Shown here: piece after piece, positions 10,685 through 21,604 of the stretch
How positions within the stretch are numbered: the first letter of the stretch is position 1
Layout: every line of letters begins with the position of its first letter
Assembly (NCBI GenBank): GCA_028023455.1
Contig: JAQFVV010006306.1
Coordinates: 1,205,001 to 1,269,000, forward strand
Direction: 5' to 3'
From: Epiperipatus broadwayi
Lineage: Eukaryota > Onychophora > Udeonychophora > Euonychophora > Peripatidae
DNA: 64,000 nucleotides
Program-made: the position numbers and the translations under genes
Notes under the pieces: model-generated
What the model saw: only the letters and a program-made list of their open reading frames with translations
Told to the model about the DNA's origin: nothing
The model's database searches: none

Positions 10685-10795
10685 ATTTTTTATTAATCTT
10701 TTATTATACTAGAGATTATCCAATAGTGAATAATATTTCCGTAGTGTAGTTTTCATTACACAACTTTCATGCAAGGTAGGGACTGAGAATATGGT
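10685..10795 (+). repeat. Family E repeat arm
   Basis: It contains AGAGATTATCCAATAGTGAA and GCAAGGTAGGGACTGAGAA. The same phrases recur at 51.4, 52.0-52.3 and 60.0 kb, often as inverted pairs. Confidence 0.55.
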
Positions 10796-10848
10796 AAAGT
10801 AAAATAAATCGTAAAAACCTATAGAATTTTTAAAAAATATTTATTTAT

Positions 10849-10914
10849 CAAGTGTTTGTGGCCTTACAAGCAGTTGTCCCGGGGTTCGTTAACACATAAA
10901 AAAAAAAAAAAATT
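10849..10914 (+). mobile_element. tRNA-derived SINE, internally deleted, with A tail
   Basis: It matches the SINE at 55098 and 56049 in GCCTTACAAG..AGTTGTCCC and then goes straight to GGTTCG and a 15-bp A run. The 5' head and most of the B-box arm are lost. Confidence 0.6.
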
Positions 10915-11622
10915 AATTCGGTAGATATATTGCATCATTTTACACTTATAAACAAATAAGATTTTTTCTCAAACAGGTTCTGAGACAAATAAATTTAAAA
11001 CCCAACCCCTAGGGATAAATTCGGATTGAAAGCACAGGATTACTATCAAAATTGTTTCTAAAAACTATTTATTCTCAACACTTAATGCGAGATTTGATTT
11101 TTAACCTTTTAAAATCCTTATAAATACAGAAACATTTTTCTATCAAATAAAATTTTTTGTTTGGAAATCTTTTCACTGGAATCAGGATGACGCGGGGGTA
11201 TACATTTAAAAATATTTTTTCAATACACTACCTGTTTGGAATCTACTAACTACAAATACTTTTTTATTAATTTTTTCTTCGGAAGCTTTCATTTCCTAAA
11301 AAATTCTCTAAAGTTAATTACAAATTGAAAATTTCCTGTTTAGTCACCAATTTTCACATGAAAATCTGTATACAGAAGTACTTCTATACGTATACAGGTT
11401 TTCCATTTACACTTATTCATAACATCATTTTTGTGGGAAAAAGGGGAAAAGTTCTTATTTCACTTATTAAACAAGTTTTTATTTCTTTTTATATAATTTT
11501 TATTTAAATGAAATTATAAAATAAATGATATCCAACTTTTTGTTGTTATTGTTGTTGTGGTGGTAATATTATGTAAAGTTTCATAGCCGGTTTTACAAGA
11601 AATTAATTAGTTTTAAAAAAAT
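10915..11622. other. Region upstream of the ACSS1-like first coding exon
   Basis: It is AT-rich with no recognised repeat. The promoter and 5' UTR of the gene at 11623 should lie here, but I see no defensible TATA box or start site. Confidence 0.3.
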
Positions 11623-11980
11623 ATGGCTACCATGCGCGTTTTACGACTTTCTACTTTACCACATTTTAAATGGAGTTGCCCAGAAAAAAATATTTTATGC
11701 AATAATAAACACAATGGATTTATCAAGCTATTGTCAAGAAGAATTATTGCGAAAAGTGTGAATGTTTCGACAGCTGATATTCCCGAAATTTTAGCTTTAA
11801 ACTCAAACTTGAGAAGTCACAAAAATGTACATGACTTCAGTCTCACTTATCCCGAACACTTCTGGGGGACTCTCGCTAAAAGTCGGCTTCAATGGATAAA
11901 AGAATTCGATCAAGTTACGGATTGCGATTTAAAAATTGGAAAAATTGGATGGTTTATAGGTGGACAATTAAATGTGACAG
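11623..11980 (+). CDS. ACSS1: Acetyl-CoA synthetase, mitochondrial-type, first coding exon
   Basis: This exon encodes the N-terminus (119 codons plus one base) of an AMP-forming acetyl-CoA synthetase, which converts acetate, ATP and CoA to acetyl-CoA. The first ~45 residues are rich in R, K, S and hydrophobic residues and lack acidic ones, which fits a mitochondrial presequence. FWGTLAKSRLQWIKEFDQV and GKIGWFIGGQLNVT match the ACSS N-terminal domain (FWG..A...L.W and WF.GG.LN). The ATG at 11623 opens the frame and another Met lies three codons on. The exon ends at ACA G|GTAAAA in phase 1, and reading on gives a stop within 10 codons. Exon 2 at 34267 completes the codon. The ACSS1 versus ACSS3/ACSS2 choice is inference from the leader. 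Confidence 0.85.
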
Positions 11981-12012
11981 GTAAAAATAATGACGTTTGT
12001 ATGTCAGTTTAA

Positions 12013-13335
12013 TATTTAAATATATATATATGTGATTTTTTTTCTTTGTATATAAATTTATTTATTAGTAGAGTTTTCATTAATTTCTTTTTTCCAATTT
12101 GCCGTATTCTACGTTACCTTGGCAATGTTCCTATGAAAATGTTTAAACGCTAGAAAATAATATTTATATATGTGAATTGAATTTTTTAAAAAGTGGATGA
12201 AAGACGTGTTATGGATTAATTATAAAAAATGAATTAAATTTGGAAAAGAAATTGATGTACAGAATTTTGGAATTTTAAATTTAAATTTGGAATAATTTTA
12301 TGTTGACAATTTTCGTTGCTATGGAATTTTGATCCAAGATACTAAAGTTAATGATAAATTCCAAATTAAGATCCTGAAGTTGAATAAATAAAAGTAGTTC
12401 TAAATTTTTCTCTTGTCTTGTGCGGAAAAAATGTATAAGTATGAATTTCATTAATTTAATGTTTTCTGTGGAGGAAGTGTATTTTTTATTTATATAATTT
12501 GATACGGTCATGTTGAAACCCTTCCCAGTTGTTTCGCGTTTGTATTTGAGAAAAAAGAAATTTTTTTAAAAAAATTCTAACCGTATCTATCTTGCTTTTA
12601 AGTTTAAACATGTGATAATCAATCGAACAATTACAAAAACAGGTTTGTTAGTAGAAGCTAATTAAATTGCATAAAGGAGATGGCGAATAATAATACAGTA
12701 CTATATATAATGATCATTTGTATTTATTTAATCTTATGCCTTAGACTGCGTATTTACAATGTTGCGAAAACAATATATTGATATATATGTGTGTGTGTGA
12801 AAATATATAATGAGTTGAGTTTTCGTTTTTTTAAATCTTTAGTTAAAAATCTTCAGCCACGTTCTTACTAAGATAGCAACCAATCAAGATTAGCTCCTTG
12901 TATGAGTGTATACCGGTATATAATTGTGGACTGTTAAAAGTACGTACTATTATATATTCTCGCATTTACTTTCAATTTTTTTTCGATAAAGGATAATTCT
13001 TAAATAAATCCTTTAGGACATTTTAGTTTAGGGAATCAATATTATAATAATGATTTTTACTCACGTTATTAATGCTACAATTATGTGTACACGTGTTTTT
13101 CAGTAATAATATGCATTTTGATTAAAAATTATGTCAAGCACCATTTACTTTTCAGAGCGTCTCTATTTGCAATATTATTATATTATATACATATTTTTGT
13201 ATTAATTAATATTTGACATATAAATTAGCAAATTAAGGCATAAATAGGTAGAAAAAATATTTAAATACTTATCCTTATGCAGTATTTTTATAATGCAATA
13301 AATGTAATTATAGAGATTATTTTTGTAACATATAG
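12013..13335. other. AT-rich intron sequence, nothing recognised
   Basis: I see no shared repeat or ORF with recognisable content. A short TG/TA run lies near 12780-12800. Confidence 0.4.
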
Positions 13336-13416
13336 AGCTGGGGTTGGCAAACTACAAATTATGAGCCATATTCGGCTTTTTGATCTCATTCTCGCGACTC
13401 TTTTATCCTTATAAAT
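13336..13416 (+). mobile_element. hAT-like terminal fragment adjoining the LINE
   Basis: CTGGGGTTGGCAAACTACAAA followed by ATGAGCCATATTCGGCTTTTT resembles a hAT terminus. The LINE 3' tail begins directly after it, suggesting the LINE inserted into an older hAT element. I did not find the other hAT end. Confidence 0.4.
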
Positions 13417-13432
13417 ATCATCATCATCATCA

Positions 13433-15409
13433 TCAACCATTATCAATCCACTGCAGGATGAAGGTCTCTCCAAGTTTAATCCATCTTCTCCGATCTTTAG
13501 CTTCTCTTTTCCACAACACCCCTGCACATTTTCTTATTTTATCCATCCATCTAACATGTGGTCTCTTTCTGGGTCTTTTACAATCTCTTGGAATCCAGTT
13601 TAAAATTTCAATTGTCCATCTATTATCATTTCTTCTAGAAATATGTCCAGCCCAACTCCATTTCAATCTTTTAATTTTTTCAATAAGGTCAGTAACACCT
13701 GTTTGTTGTCTTACCCATACATTGCGTTTTCGATCTCTTCTTGTTACTCCCAACATACATCTCTCCATACTCCTTTGAGTGGTCTGAAGTCTCTGTATTG
13801 CTCTTCTATTAAGTGTCCAAGTCTCAGATCCATAAGTAAGAACTGGTAAAACACATTTGTTAAAAACCATTCTTTTCAAACACATAGGCATATTTCCTTT
13901 TAGTATCAAGTTATTTCTACCAAAAGCACTCCAACCAAGTTTAATTCTATGGTTAATTTCCTCCATTATGTTTCCATCTGTATTAATAATCTGACCTAGG
14001 TATTTGTAACTGTTAACTTCTTCTAATTCTTCATAATCAATCTTTATTTTCGTATTTTGAGCAAATCGATTAAACATTACTTTAGTCTTTTTAACATTTA
14101 TCTTTAGTCCTACTTTTCTACTTTCATCTGCTAACTCCTGCAACATTTCCTGCAGCTCTGAAGCATTATTTGCAAAAACAACTACATCATCTGCAAAATC
14201 TAAATGACTTAAATACTCTCCATTTACTTTCATTCCTTTAGTTTCCCATTTTAATCCACAAAATACTTCTTGCAGCACTGCTGTAAAAAGTTTTGGAGAT
14301 ATGGAGTCACCTTGCCTTACACCTTTCTCAATGTTGATTTTTCCAGTATCATTATGTAATCTAATTGTTGCTGTTGCATTTTTATAAATATTCTTTAAAA
14401 TATGACAATATCCTGGATCTATACCTTGATGATCCAATGCTTTAATCACTGAAGAAATGTGTATAGAATCGAATGCCTTTTCATAATCTACAAATCCAAA
14501 ACATAATGACAACTCATATTCATTTGTCCTTTCTATGACTTCTCTCAATACCTGGATATGATCTATTGTACTAAAACCACTTTTAAATCCAGCTTGTTCT
14601 CTTGGTTGGTGGAAATCCAAAGTTCTCTGTAGACGAGTTGTAATTATCTTGGTAAAAATTTTATATAAAACTGATAAAAGGCTGATAGGTCTGTAATTTC
14701 TAATATCTTCTTTATCACCTTTTTTAAATATTAATATTATTACTGCATTCTTCCAATCTTCCGGTACATCTTTATCATTTAGACATTTGGTATATAACTT
14801 TGCTAAAATTGTTTCTATTTCATCACCTCCTTCTTTTAATATATCAATTATAATTCCATCATTTTCTGGAGCTTTTCCTTTCTTCATACATTTAATTGCA
14901 TGTCTCACTTCTTCATTTAAAATTCTGGGCAATTCGGAAGATGTAATAGATACAGGAGGTACTTGTTCTTTATTACTATATAATTCTTGATAAAAATCTT
15001 CTACCAATTTCATGATGTCATCTCTCTTCTTAGTAATAATTCCATCTTTTTTTCTTATTGCAGATATAAATTTCCTACCAATACCAAAATGTTGTTTATC
15101 ATTCTTGAGACTTTTATTTTCTTCTACAGCTTTCCTTGCTATTTCACAGTTATACTTTCTTATATCATTTTCAACTCTTTTCCGTACCATTTTACAAAAT
15201 TCGAGATATTCAATTCTTTTTAATACATCATTGTTGTATATCTTCATATTCCTTCTTTTCTTCATAAATTCTCTAGTCTCAGTAGAAATTTTATTAGTCA
15301 ATTGCTGCTTTTTTCTACCAGCTATCTTTGTTGCAGTTTTTAAAAGTGTATCAGTTATTTTCATATTAATTTCATTCAAATCTGAATCATGTTCAAAATC
15401 TCCTAACAC
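13433..15409 (-). pseudogene. LINE reverse transcriptase (3' half of a frameshifted ORF)
   Basis: This is a 658-codon frame continuing from the endonuclease. RT blocks in order are [53 protein letters not shown] (first catalytic Asp), [23 protein letters not shown] (catalytic Asp pair) and [11 protein letters not shown]. These are followed by [12 protein letters not shown] and the C-terminal RRNDNRWTIEIL..RPRKRPHVRW..I segment typical of RTE-type elements. No internal stop is present. Together with the endonuclease half this needs only a one-base correction to be open, so the copy is young. It lies antisense inside the ACSS1-like intron. Confidence 0.88.
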
Positions 15410-16391
15410 TTGAAAATCTGTTTGTAAGTTCTAATTTAAATTCATTAGAATGTTTCTGAAGATTAGGAATATCAACTGTAAATATTGTTTTTCTCAATAA
15501 TTTTTGTCTCTCTAGTTTTACATTAACAGGTAACTTACACCTTACTAATCGATGATCACTTCCTGTGTTAAATTTGTTAAGAACATTACAATCTTGAAAT
15601 ATGTATTTCCTGTTAGTCAAAATATAATCCAATTCTGCTGTACCTTCATTTGGATGCTTCCATGTCCATTTCCTTTTAACATTTTTCTCAAAAAATGAAT
15701 TCATAATATAAAGTTTTTCTTTTTCTGCAAACTCCACAAGTCTATGTCCTCTCTCATTTCTATTACCATAACCAAAATTACCTACAGCAATTTCATCTTT
15801 TATTTGTCTACCAATTCTAGCATTAAAGTCTCCCATAACAATTTTAAAATGTTGTTTACTCTGATCAAAAGCCTTTTGTACATCCATATAAAAATCTTCT
15901 ACTACTTCATCACTATGAGAACTTGTTGGGGCATAAACCTGAATTATCTGCATTTGGTATCTGCTATTAAGTTGTATAACTAATCTTGAAACTCTGTCCG
16001 ATACACCATCAATCTCCACAATATTGTTCTTCCACTTTTTATTTATAATGAATCCTACTCCACTTGTATTTCCAATATGTGTGCCTTTATAATAGAATAT
16101 ATGTCCACTTTTTAAATCAATTGTTTCTTCACCTTTTCTTCTAACTTCACAAAGTCCAATAATGTCCCATTTAATATAAGACAATTCTTCTTCTAATTCT
16201 TGCAATCTTCTTTCACTTGAAAGTGATCTGCAGTTGTAAGTACCTAAATAAAAAGTCGTCATCAATTGCCAGCCTGGGTCCACAATCAGGGGATTCTTAG
16301 CACCCTCCACCTTCGGCCACCAACCGCTGCCTTGGTTGGTGACTTTACAGCCTTCTGGGAATAAGGGCCATGCTTTATTTTTGTCTGTCAT
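15393..16391 (-). pseudogene. LINE APE endonuclease domain (5' half of a frameshifted ORF)
   Basis: The product would nick target DNA for target-primed reverse transcription. Visible endonuclease blocks in order are GTYNCRSL, GLCEVRR (catalytic Glu), [19 protein letters not shown] (Asp/Asn pair), [10 protein letters not shown] and GSDHRLVRC (catalytic Asp-His). The frame starts with an ATG at 16391, upstream of the equivalent start in the 22.9-kb copy. One extra T relative to the sister copy (around 15409-15415) throws the frame into a stop after NRFSSVRRF. The downstream frame carries on as the RT. Apart from this lesion the domain looks complete. Confidence 0.85.
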
Positions 16392-16724
16392 AATTGTATA
16401 TATGTATTGGAAAAATATTTATCATTTACACAAACATTCATTCTGCCTTATCAGGCACTGAGAAGAAAGACCATGGTGTTTCTTGATCTTAAACTCAGAG
16501 GTAAAAAGCCAATAAACTTACCATGCTGGCTAATGCATGTTGGTGAGCAACCCATCCATGTTCGTATACTATATGAATAATCACATAATAATAACAGCTG
16601 CAACGACAAGAACATATGGATTGGACATTAGGAATTTGCCCTGCTCGGTTCCTTTAAGGCCTCCAAGAGGAATCAAAGGGTCTCCTTTCAGTTAATAGCA
16701 AACTTCTTTCTGCAGCCCCTTTTA

Positions 16725-17635
16725 AATATAAGCACATTTTAATTTTTCTTGTGATATGTTAGTAAATACTTTGATGATTCTGGGAGAGGAAAAGAGCGCT
16801 TTACAATGTTCCTTTTTGAATTCAGCTTTGTTATAAAATAATAATTATTGTATATAACTAATGTTTAAATATTAAAAAAAAAAAAATGCCATGGCGCTAT
16901 TTATGTACAAGTTAACCAGTTTTCCGATTAGTTATTCCTGGCCGATATAATGAAATGTACGAGTTTTTCTCATAGTAGAGAATAACGATGTTTATACAGC
17001 CTTGATTACGAGACTCAAATGAATTGAAAGCGCTTGACACTAGTGTTTTATATAATTTTTGTTTCTCTGTTTACATAATAGTCGTATTGTTTCATTGTGA
17101 TTTATATTGGATTTATTATTTTAAAAAATATGTGAATAAATCAAACTGTCAAACTAATTTTTTTTGTTTTCGTTTGCTTATTTTTATGATAAGTTTTATT
17201 TTCGTTAAGATATCCAAATTCTTTCACTTCTGTTACTAAAATATTCAAATACTGTATATCTATAGACATTCAGAAATGTATATTTTTCGAAAACCTCTTT
17301 TTCAACTCTTTTCTTGCAGCCCTTATATGATTGGTGGGGAAGGTGATAGTGGTAAATAAAATGGCTCTTCGCGTTAAAAAGTTGGTCGAACTCGGATATA
17401 AAGCATTATACAATATATATTATACACTTAAATATTTATTTTTACACGAATGGTTTTAATTAAGCAATTGTTAAATGCTTAAATAAATACATAAGTGCTT
17501 TATAAGATTTACGTATATAGTGAAATTAAATTCTTAGTTGTAATAATTATTTCTTAAGGCTAAGCGCTTTCAGAGCTATCATCCCCATATTCATAGCCTT
17601 CAACTATAATAATTTATGCAAATCTATGCAAGGTA
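16725..17635. other. AT-rich intron sequence, nothing recognised
   Basis: I saw no shared repeat or supported ORF. The 71-codon frame at 17024-17239 is low-complexity hydrophobic and is not supported. Confidence 0.4.
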
Positions 17636-17639
17636 ATTT

Positions 17640-18300
17640 ATATTGTTAATCTCTTTGAAATAGAAAAGCATGTATCCTTTCTGTTTATTGCATTTATATC
17701 TCTTGCTATAAACCATGCCTCGTTAATTTTCCTCTTGATGTCACTCCTTTTAGTGGAAATTATTGTAGCACTTGCAGCTTCAAATTCATAATTAGCCACT
17801 TTTTGGTGGTCCACAAACACTGAGCTTACCTTCATTCCTGCTCAGTACCCTTTTGTACAAATATATGTGTTGAGCCACTCTATTCTTTATAGTGGCACGA
17901 GTTTCACCATAGTATACCACTCCACAGTTTTGCTTGAGGGCATGTCATCCTGTATATCACATGTGTTGTTTGTAGGTCAATTGTGTCCTTGGAATTGTTA
18001 ATCATTCTGTTGGAGTTGGGGAGAGGTTCGAAAACCTGTGAATTCATTCTGTAATTTTTTGATTAGTTTTCTTGCAACATTAGGTATGAATGGTAGACAT
18101 ATATGCTGTTTTTTATCCTTGCTTGGTTTGTTTATATTTTCATGGAATGTTTTGATTCTTTTATTAATGGTTATTAAACCATAACCAACCTTTATTAAAT
18201 CATTAACATACTGGTCGATCTTTATTCTTCTTTCCTCTTCATATTTACATGAATGATAATTCCTGAACAAAAACGCAGACAGCCCTGCCAATTTGTGGGT
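17640..18300 (-). pseudogene. Penelope-like element remnant with GIY-YIG motif
   Basis: On the minus strand, the frame 18291-17998 begins MAGLSAFLFRNYHSC and contains a basic linker. It lines up with the YKMAGLKGF stretch of the 7.0-kb remnant. Downstream, near 17925-17870, the translation CGVVYYGETRATIKNRVAQH matches the GIY-YIG nuclease start (VVYYGET..T...R...H). The segment after it (17835-17638) is open for 65 codons and ends in KRLTI. Frameshifts separate the blocks and the RT core is missing. The resemblance to Penelope-like C-termini is stronger here than at 7.0 kb. Confidence 0.62.
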
Positions 18301-18334
18301 TCTTGGAGATTTAGTATGGATGTATCCTCTGATG

Positions 18335-18540
18335 TGTTTTATATAAACCGAGCGCTGGTTGTATATATGTATGGGAGATTATGATCAGGCCCAACTGATG
18401 AGAGCTGGTTCTGTACGAAGTACGGATATTGGAGATCATGTATCTTTTTCACATGTGTGTGGTCATGTGTATCGGTTGTTTGAGATGGAATGAAGAATGA
18501 ACAGATTGACAAATCCTGAATTCAAATCTCTCTTCTTATG
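18335..18540 (+). mobile_element. Family A unit abutting the Penelope-like remnant
   Basis: It starts in TATAAACCGAGCGCTGG, holds a hammerhead at 18381-18439 and ends in TGAATTCAAATCTC. It lies about 40 bp from the start of the Penelope-like open frame, in the opposite orientation. Confidence 0.6.
18381..18439 (+). ncRNA. Hammerhead ribozyme with damaged stem II (family A)
   Basis: The core CTGATGA is present. Stem I is perfect and covaried: ATGATC (18381-18386) pairs with GATCAT (18434-18439), where other copies have ATAATC with GATTAT. Stem III TAC/GTA-type pairing is partly lost. GAAA has become GAAG and stem II is disrupted, so it is probably inactive. Confidence 0.6.
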
Positions 18541-19092
18541 TATATGTGCTATGTAATTTGAGCAGTGGCAGTTACTGAAGGATCATGGTCTAGGAATCAT
18601 GACCCAATTACCACTTTAGTTACTTGAACTTCTTATGAACAGTAGCAGATCATTTGATTATTTTTTTTGTTTGATATGTAAATGATTACAGAATTAATTT
18701 CGTTTTGCTGTTGGGTTAGAAATATTACATTTTTTTAAAGCTCAGATATACGCTTTAATACAGAAATCCATTATTTTAAAAATATTTACTTATAAAAGTG
18801 AAAATATTGAATTCTATGATTTACCCATATGAAAAAGGAAAACTATTCAACTGAAGCATAGAAATTAAGTTTACTGACCGTAATGGGGTAAAGGGTGGGT
18901 AGTAATATGACTTTTTTAAAAATTGAATTCAACTGAATAGTTTTAAAAATGTCTTTTTAAAATTATTTTAAATATTATTAGATTTATGCTTTTGGCCAAT
19001 CTTTTATATAATAATAATAACATGATATGTCATTATATGCAATTGTGAGTGAGAAAAAAAAAGCCTAATTCATTTAATTGGAAATTTTACTT
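18541..19092. other. AT-rich intron sequence, nothing recognised
   Basis: No shared repeat or ORF with recognisable content was seen. Confidence 0.4.
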
Positions 19093-19371
19093 AAAACAGG
19101 CAAATCTCACTATATATATTGCCACACCCAGCAAGCTAGAGTAATCAATGGATGTCAGAAGGCTTGTGCATAAAATTCCCATCTAAAGATCTAGATGCAG
19201 TGCTCTCAGATTCAAGGCTCCTCACTGACGAAGGCCATAAGCCAGAAACTAGTCTGGGGATATTGGATGAGTAGGCACTAGATGGGGATTTTATGCACAA
19301 GCCTTCTGGCATCCATTGATTACTCTAGCTTGCTGTGTGTGGCAATACGTATAGTGAGTTTTGCCTGTTTT
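19093..19371 (+). mobile_element. Family B foldback element with 92-bp arms
   Basis: Inverted arms of ~92 bp (19093-19184 and 19280-19371) enclose a ~95-bp centre that is almost entirely the hammerhead. The right flank runs on into CATAAGAGGAGGTGGTCATGTG, the family's outer end, which the left side lacks. In RNA the arms would extend stem I into one long helix with the ribozyme at its tip. Confidence 0.75.
19210..19268 (+). ncRNA. Type I hammerhead ribozyme (family B)
   Basis: The core CTGACGA is at 19224-19230, with GAAA, palindromic ACTAGT and C before the predicted cut. Inner stem I TCCTCA/TGGGGA is perfect and the outer ATTCAA/TTGGAT has one wobble. Stem II is GGC/GCC. It is almost identical to the 1.4-kb copy. 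Confidence 0.8.
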
Positions 19372-19534
19372 AACAACAGTTATACATAAGCATAAGAGGA
19401 GGTGGTCATGTGATGTTAATTTCACTTAATTGTGATAAATCCTGTCCCATTATCCATTAGTAAGATATTTAAATTTATAATTAAAAATATATAAAACCAT
19501 CACATGATCACCATTTTGTTATTAGCAATAGCAA

Positions 19535-19950
19535 ACTCCAGACAGTAGTGTCACCCAGTGCAAGATTTAGTAATCGATGGATGCAGGGTTTATGCATAAA
19601 ATACCCATCTAGTGCCTACTCATCCAATATCCCTAGTCTAGTTTCTAGCTTGTAGCTTTCATCAGTGAGGACTCAAAGCTTGAATTAAAAACAATGTTTT
19701 CATTTTGGATTCTAAGCTTTATAGTTAGCTAATAAGGTAAAAGGTGGTTGCTGGAGGGTTGCATTAGATCCTTAAATCTAGCAGTGCTCTCAGATCCAAA
19801 GCTCCTCACTGATGAAAGCCATCTAAACTTGTCTGGGAATATTTGAAGAGTAAGCACTAGATGGGGATTTTATGCACACACCTTCTTGCATCCATTGATT
19901 ACTAAAGTTTGAACTGGATGGCACTACTGTCTGGAGAGTTTGATATATAT
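19535..19950. mobile_element. Family B foldback element with two opposed degraded ribozymes
   Basis: The ends CTCCAGACAGTAGTG (near 19541) and CACTACTGTCTGGAG (near 19923) are inverted. The left half carries a minus-strand hammerhead (19622-19675; CTGATGA and GAAA kept, cleavage triplet changed to GAC). The right half carries a plus-strand one (19793-19846; CTGATGA kept, stem II and GAAA eroded). A duplicated GAGAGTTTGATATATATAT block follows at 19935-20015. Confidence 0.62.
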
Positions 19951-20124
19951 ATATATATAAGATAATTAATATATGGAGAGTTTGATATATATATATATAT
20001 AAGATAATTAATATATAAAAAACTCCCCTCCCCATATCCTATCAATATATTTGATAATAAAAAAAATGAATGAATTGATTTTAGTTAAATGAAAACACTG
20101 AAAGCCATTCAAGATTAAATGAAC

Positions 20125-20520
20125 AAACTAATAGCAAATTTCACTATACAATAGTGCCACCCAGTGCAAGCCTTAGAAATCAATGAACGCAAGAAAGTTT
20201 TTGTGTAAAATCTTTATCCAGTGTCTGTCTACTTATCCAATATTCCTAGACTAGTTTTTAGCTTGAGGCTTTCATCCAGTAAGGAGCCTAGAATCTGAGA
20301 GAACTGTACTTACATCTTAGAGTCTAATGCAATCATCTAGCAGCTATTTTTTATATATTTAGTTAACTATAAAGCTATGAGTGCTAGATGAAAACAATAA
20401 TATTCGAAATCCAAGACAAATTTGCTTGTATAATCATATAGATATGAACCCAGTTGAGCATCTGTACATTTTGGTGTCTTTGGTTTTTTAAAACCATGGC
20501 CACCAACATCCTATGGGCAG
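20125..20520 (-). mobile_element. Family B element, degraded
   Basis: It runs from CACTATACAATAGTGCCACCC through a decayed minus-strand hammerhead (about 20228-20295, with an extra base in the core) to GTTAACTATAAAGCTATGAG and GGCCACCAACATCC. The longer internal part is shared with 53.3-53.6 kb. Confidence 0.55.
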
Positions 20521-20633
20521 GATTGGTATAAAAACACTAAAACATCATGATTACATTGTATGAAGATAAATATTTTTCAATAATAGCAACTTAGAAACTG
20601 AATCACTAATTTAAGTTCATTGTAGCTTTTTTG

Positions 20634-21392
20634 GTACTGATATATATGTCAATCCATCCTGCTTGATGGCATTGTTCCTCCAACAAAACACATTGATGTA
20701 CATTACTGGGCAATTATATTTTTTTAAATATTTTAACAAATAAACAATCCACAGACCAGTCTTTAAAATTACATTCAAATAACAAATTTATTTTTGTTTG
20801 GTAATAAATATTCCTTTATTTTTATGTTTTTTTTTTTTTTTTGAGAACCGTAATTTAATATAATAGGCAATAGAGACAGCTCGAATGAATACTTTTTTTC
20901 ACAAAATAGCCATTTTTTCACCCATGCAAGCTCTAGCAAGGTACGAGACTTTAGATTCAGGTATGCCGAATTGCCACATTTTCTAATTTTAACAAGTTTA
21001 CGGGGGGAGTGCCATTGGGTACAGTGTGACAATTTGGAGGACCTTATAGTAATTCATTTAGATTTGAAAATAATTCGAGTGCACATTGGTTCACTTTCCG
21101 TCATTAAAATTATTCACATCCTATCATGATAAGTTAGCGATATGTTAAGTGTCAGCATTCATATAGCGGGTAAACAACACATATCAAAGCTAACTGATAT
21201 AGTAGGCTGTGTGAATTGTGAGCGCAATTGATCACAAAACATGCTGCAGGTCACCGTTAGACACACAATTGCTAGAACTCAATTACTGCTAGCAATTGAG
21301 AAGTTGTGCCTGATAAATGATATTTTCAACTACTTTTTGGCTAGCAACAACACCATCAAGCAGGATGGATTGTCATGGTATCAGTACTACTT
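20634..21392. mobile_element. MITE-like element with ~45-bp terminal inverted repeats
   Basis: GTACTGATATATATGTCAATCC (shown to 20 bases: from 20634) followed by ATCCTGCTTGATGG is mirrored by CCATCAAGCAGGATGGAT..GGTATCAGTAC (about 21348-21388). The ~755-bp interior has no transposase. The family was not identified. Confidence 0.6.
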
Positions 21393-21604
21393 AATTGCAT
21401 ACAGTGTCAAAAAATATTTTGCTATTATTATATATTAAATATGCAGTAGTGCTAAACACATAAAATAATAATAAGTCAAAATAAATATAACATGTTTATA
21501 ATATTGTGTATCTATTTGTAGAGAAAGATAAATATAAAAATAAGTATATGATTTAACTGCCTATGATTAAGCTAAGATTTTTAAAAAAATTTTAAATAAC
21601 AATA

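Larger units (their letters stand above)
13417..16724 (-). mobile_element. RTE-like LINE, nearly intact
   Basis: This is an APE-endonuclease/reverse-transcriptase LINE on the minus strand. It ends in the short (ATC)n tail at 13417-13434, the kind of 3' microsatellite tail typical of RTE elements. Two overlapping open frames (332 and 658 codons) together form one polyprotein of about 985 residues, interrupted by a single frameshift. The 5' region runs past the ORF to at least 16715. Its sequence 16672-16715 recurs, inverted relative to the coding sense, at the 5' end of the plus-strand copy at 22.9 kb. Confidence 0.88.

Noticed and set aside
13380-15983. Plus-strand ORFs overlapping the minus-strand LINE (for example 13380-13778 and 15012-15413)
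   Set aside because: They are antisense shadows of the LINE ORF. The sister LINE at 22.9 kb shows the matching shadows on its opposite strand.
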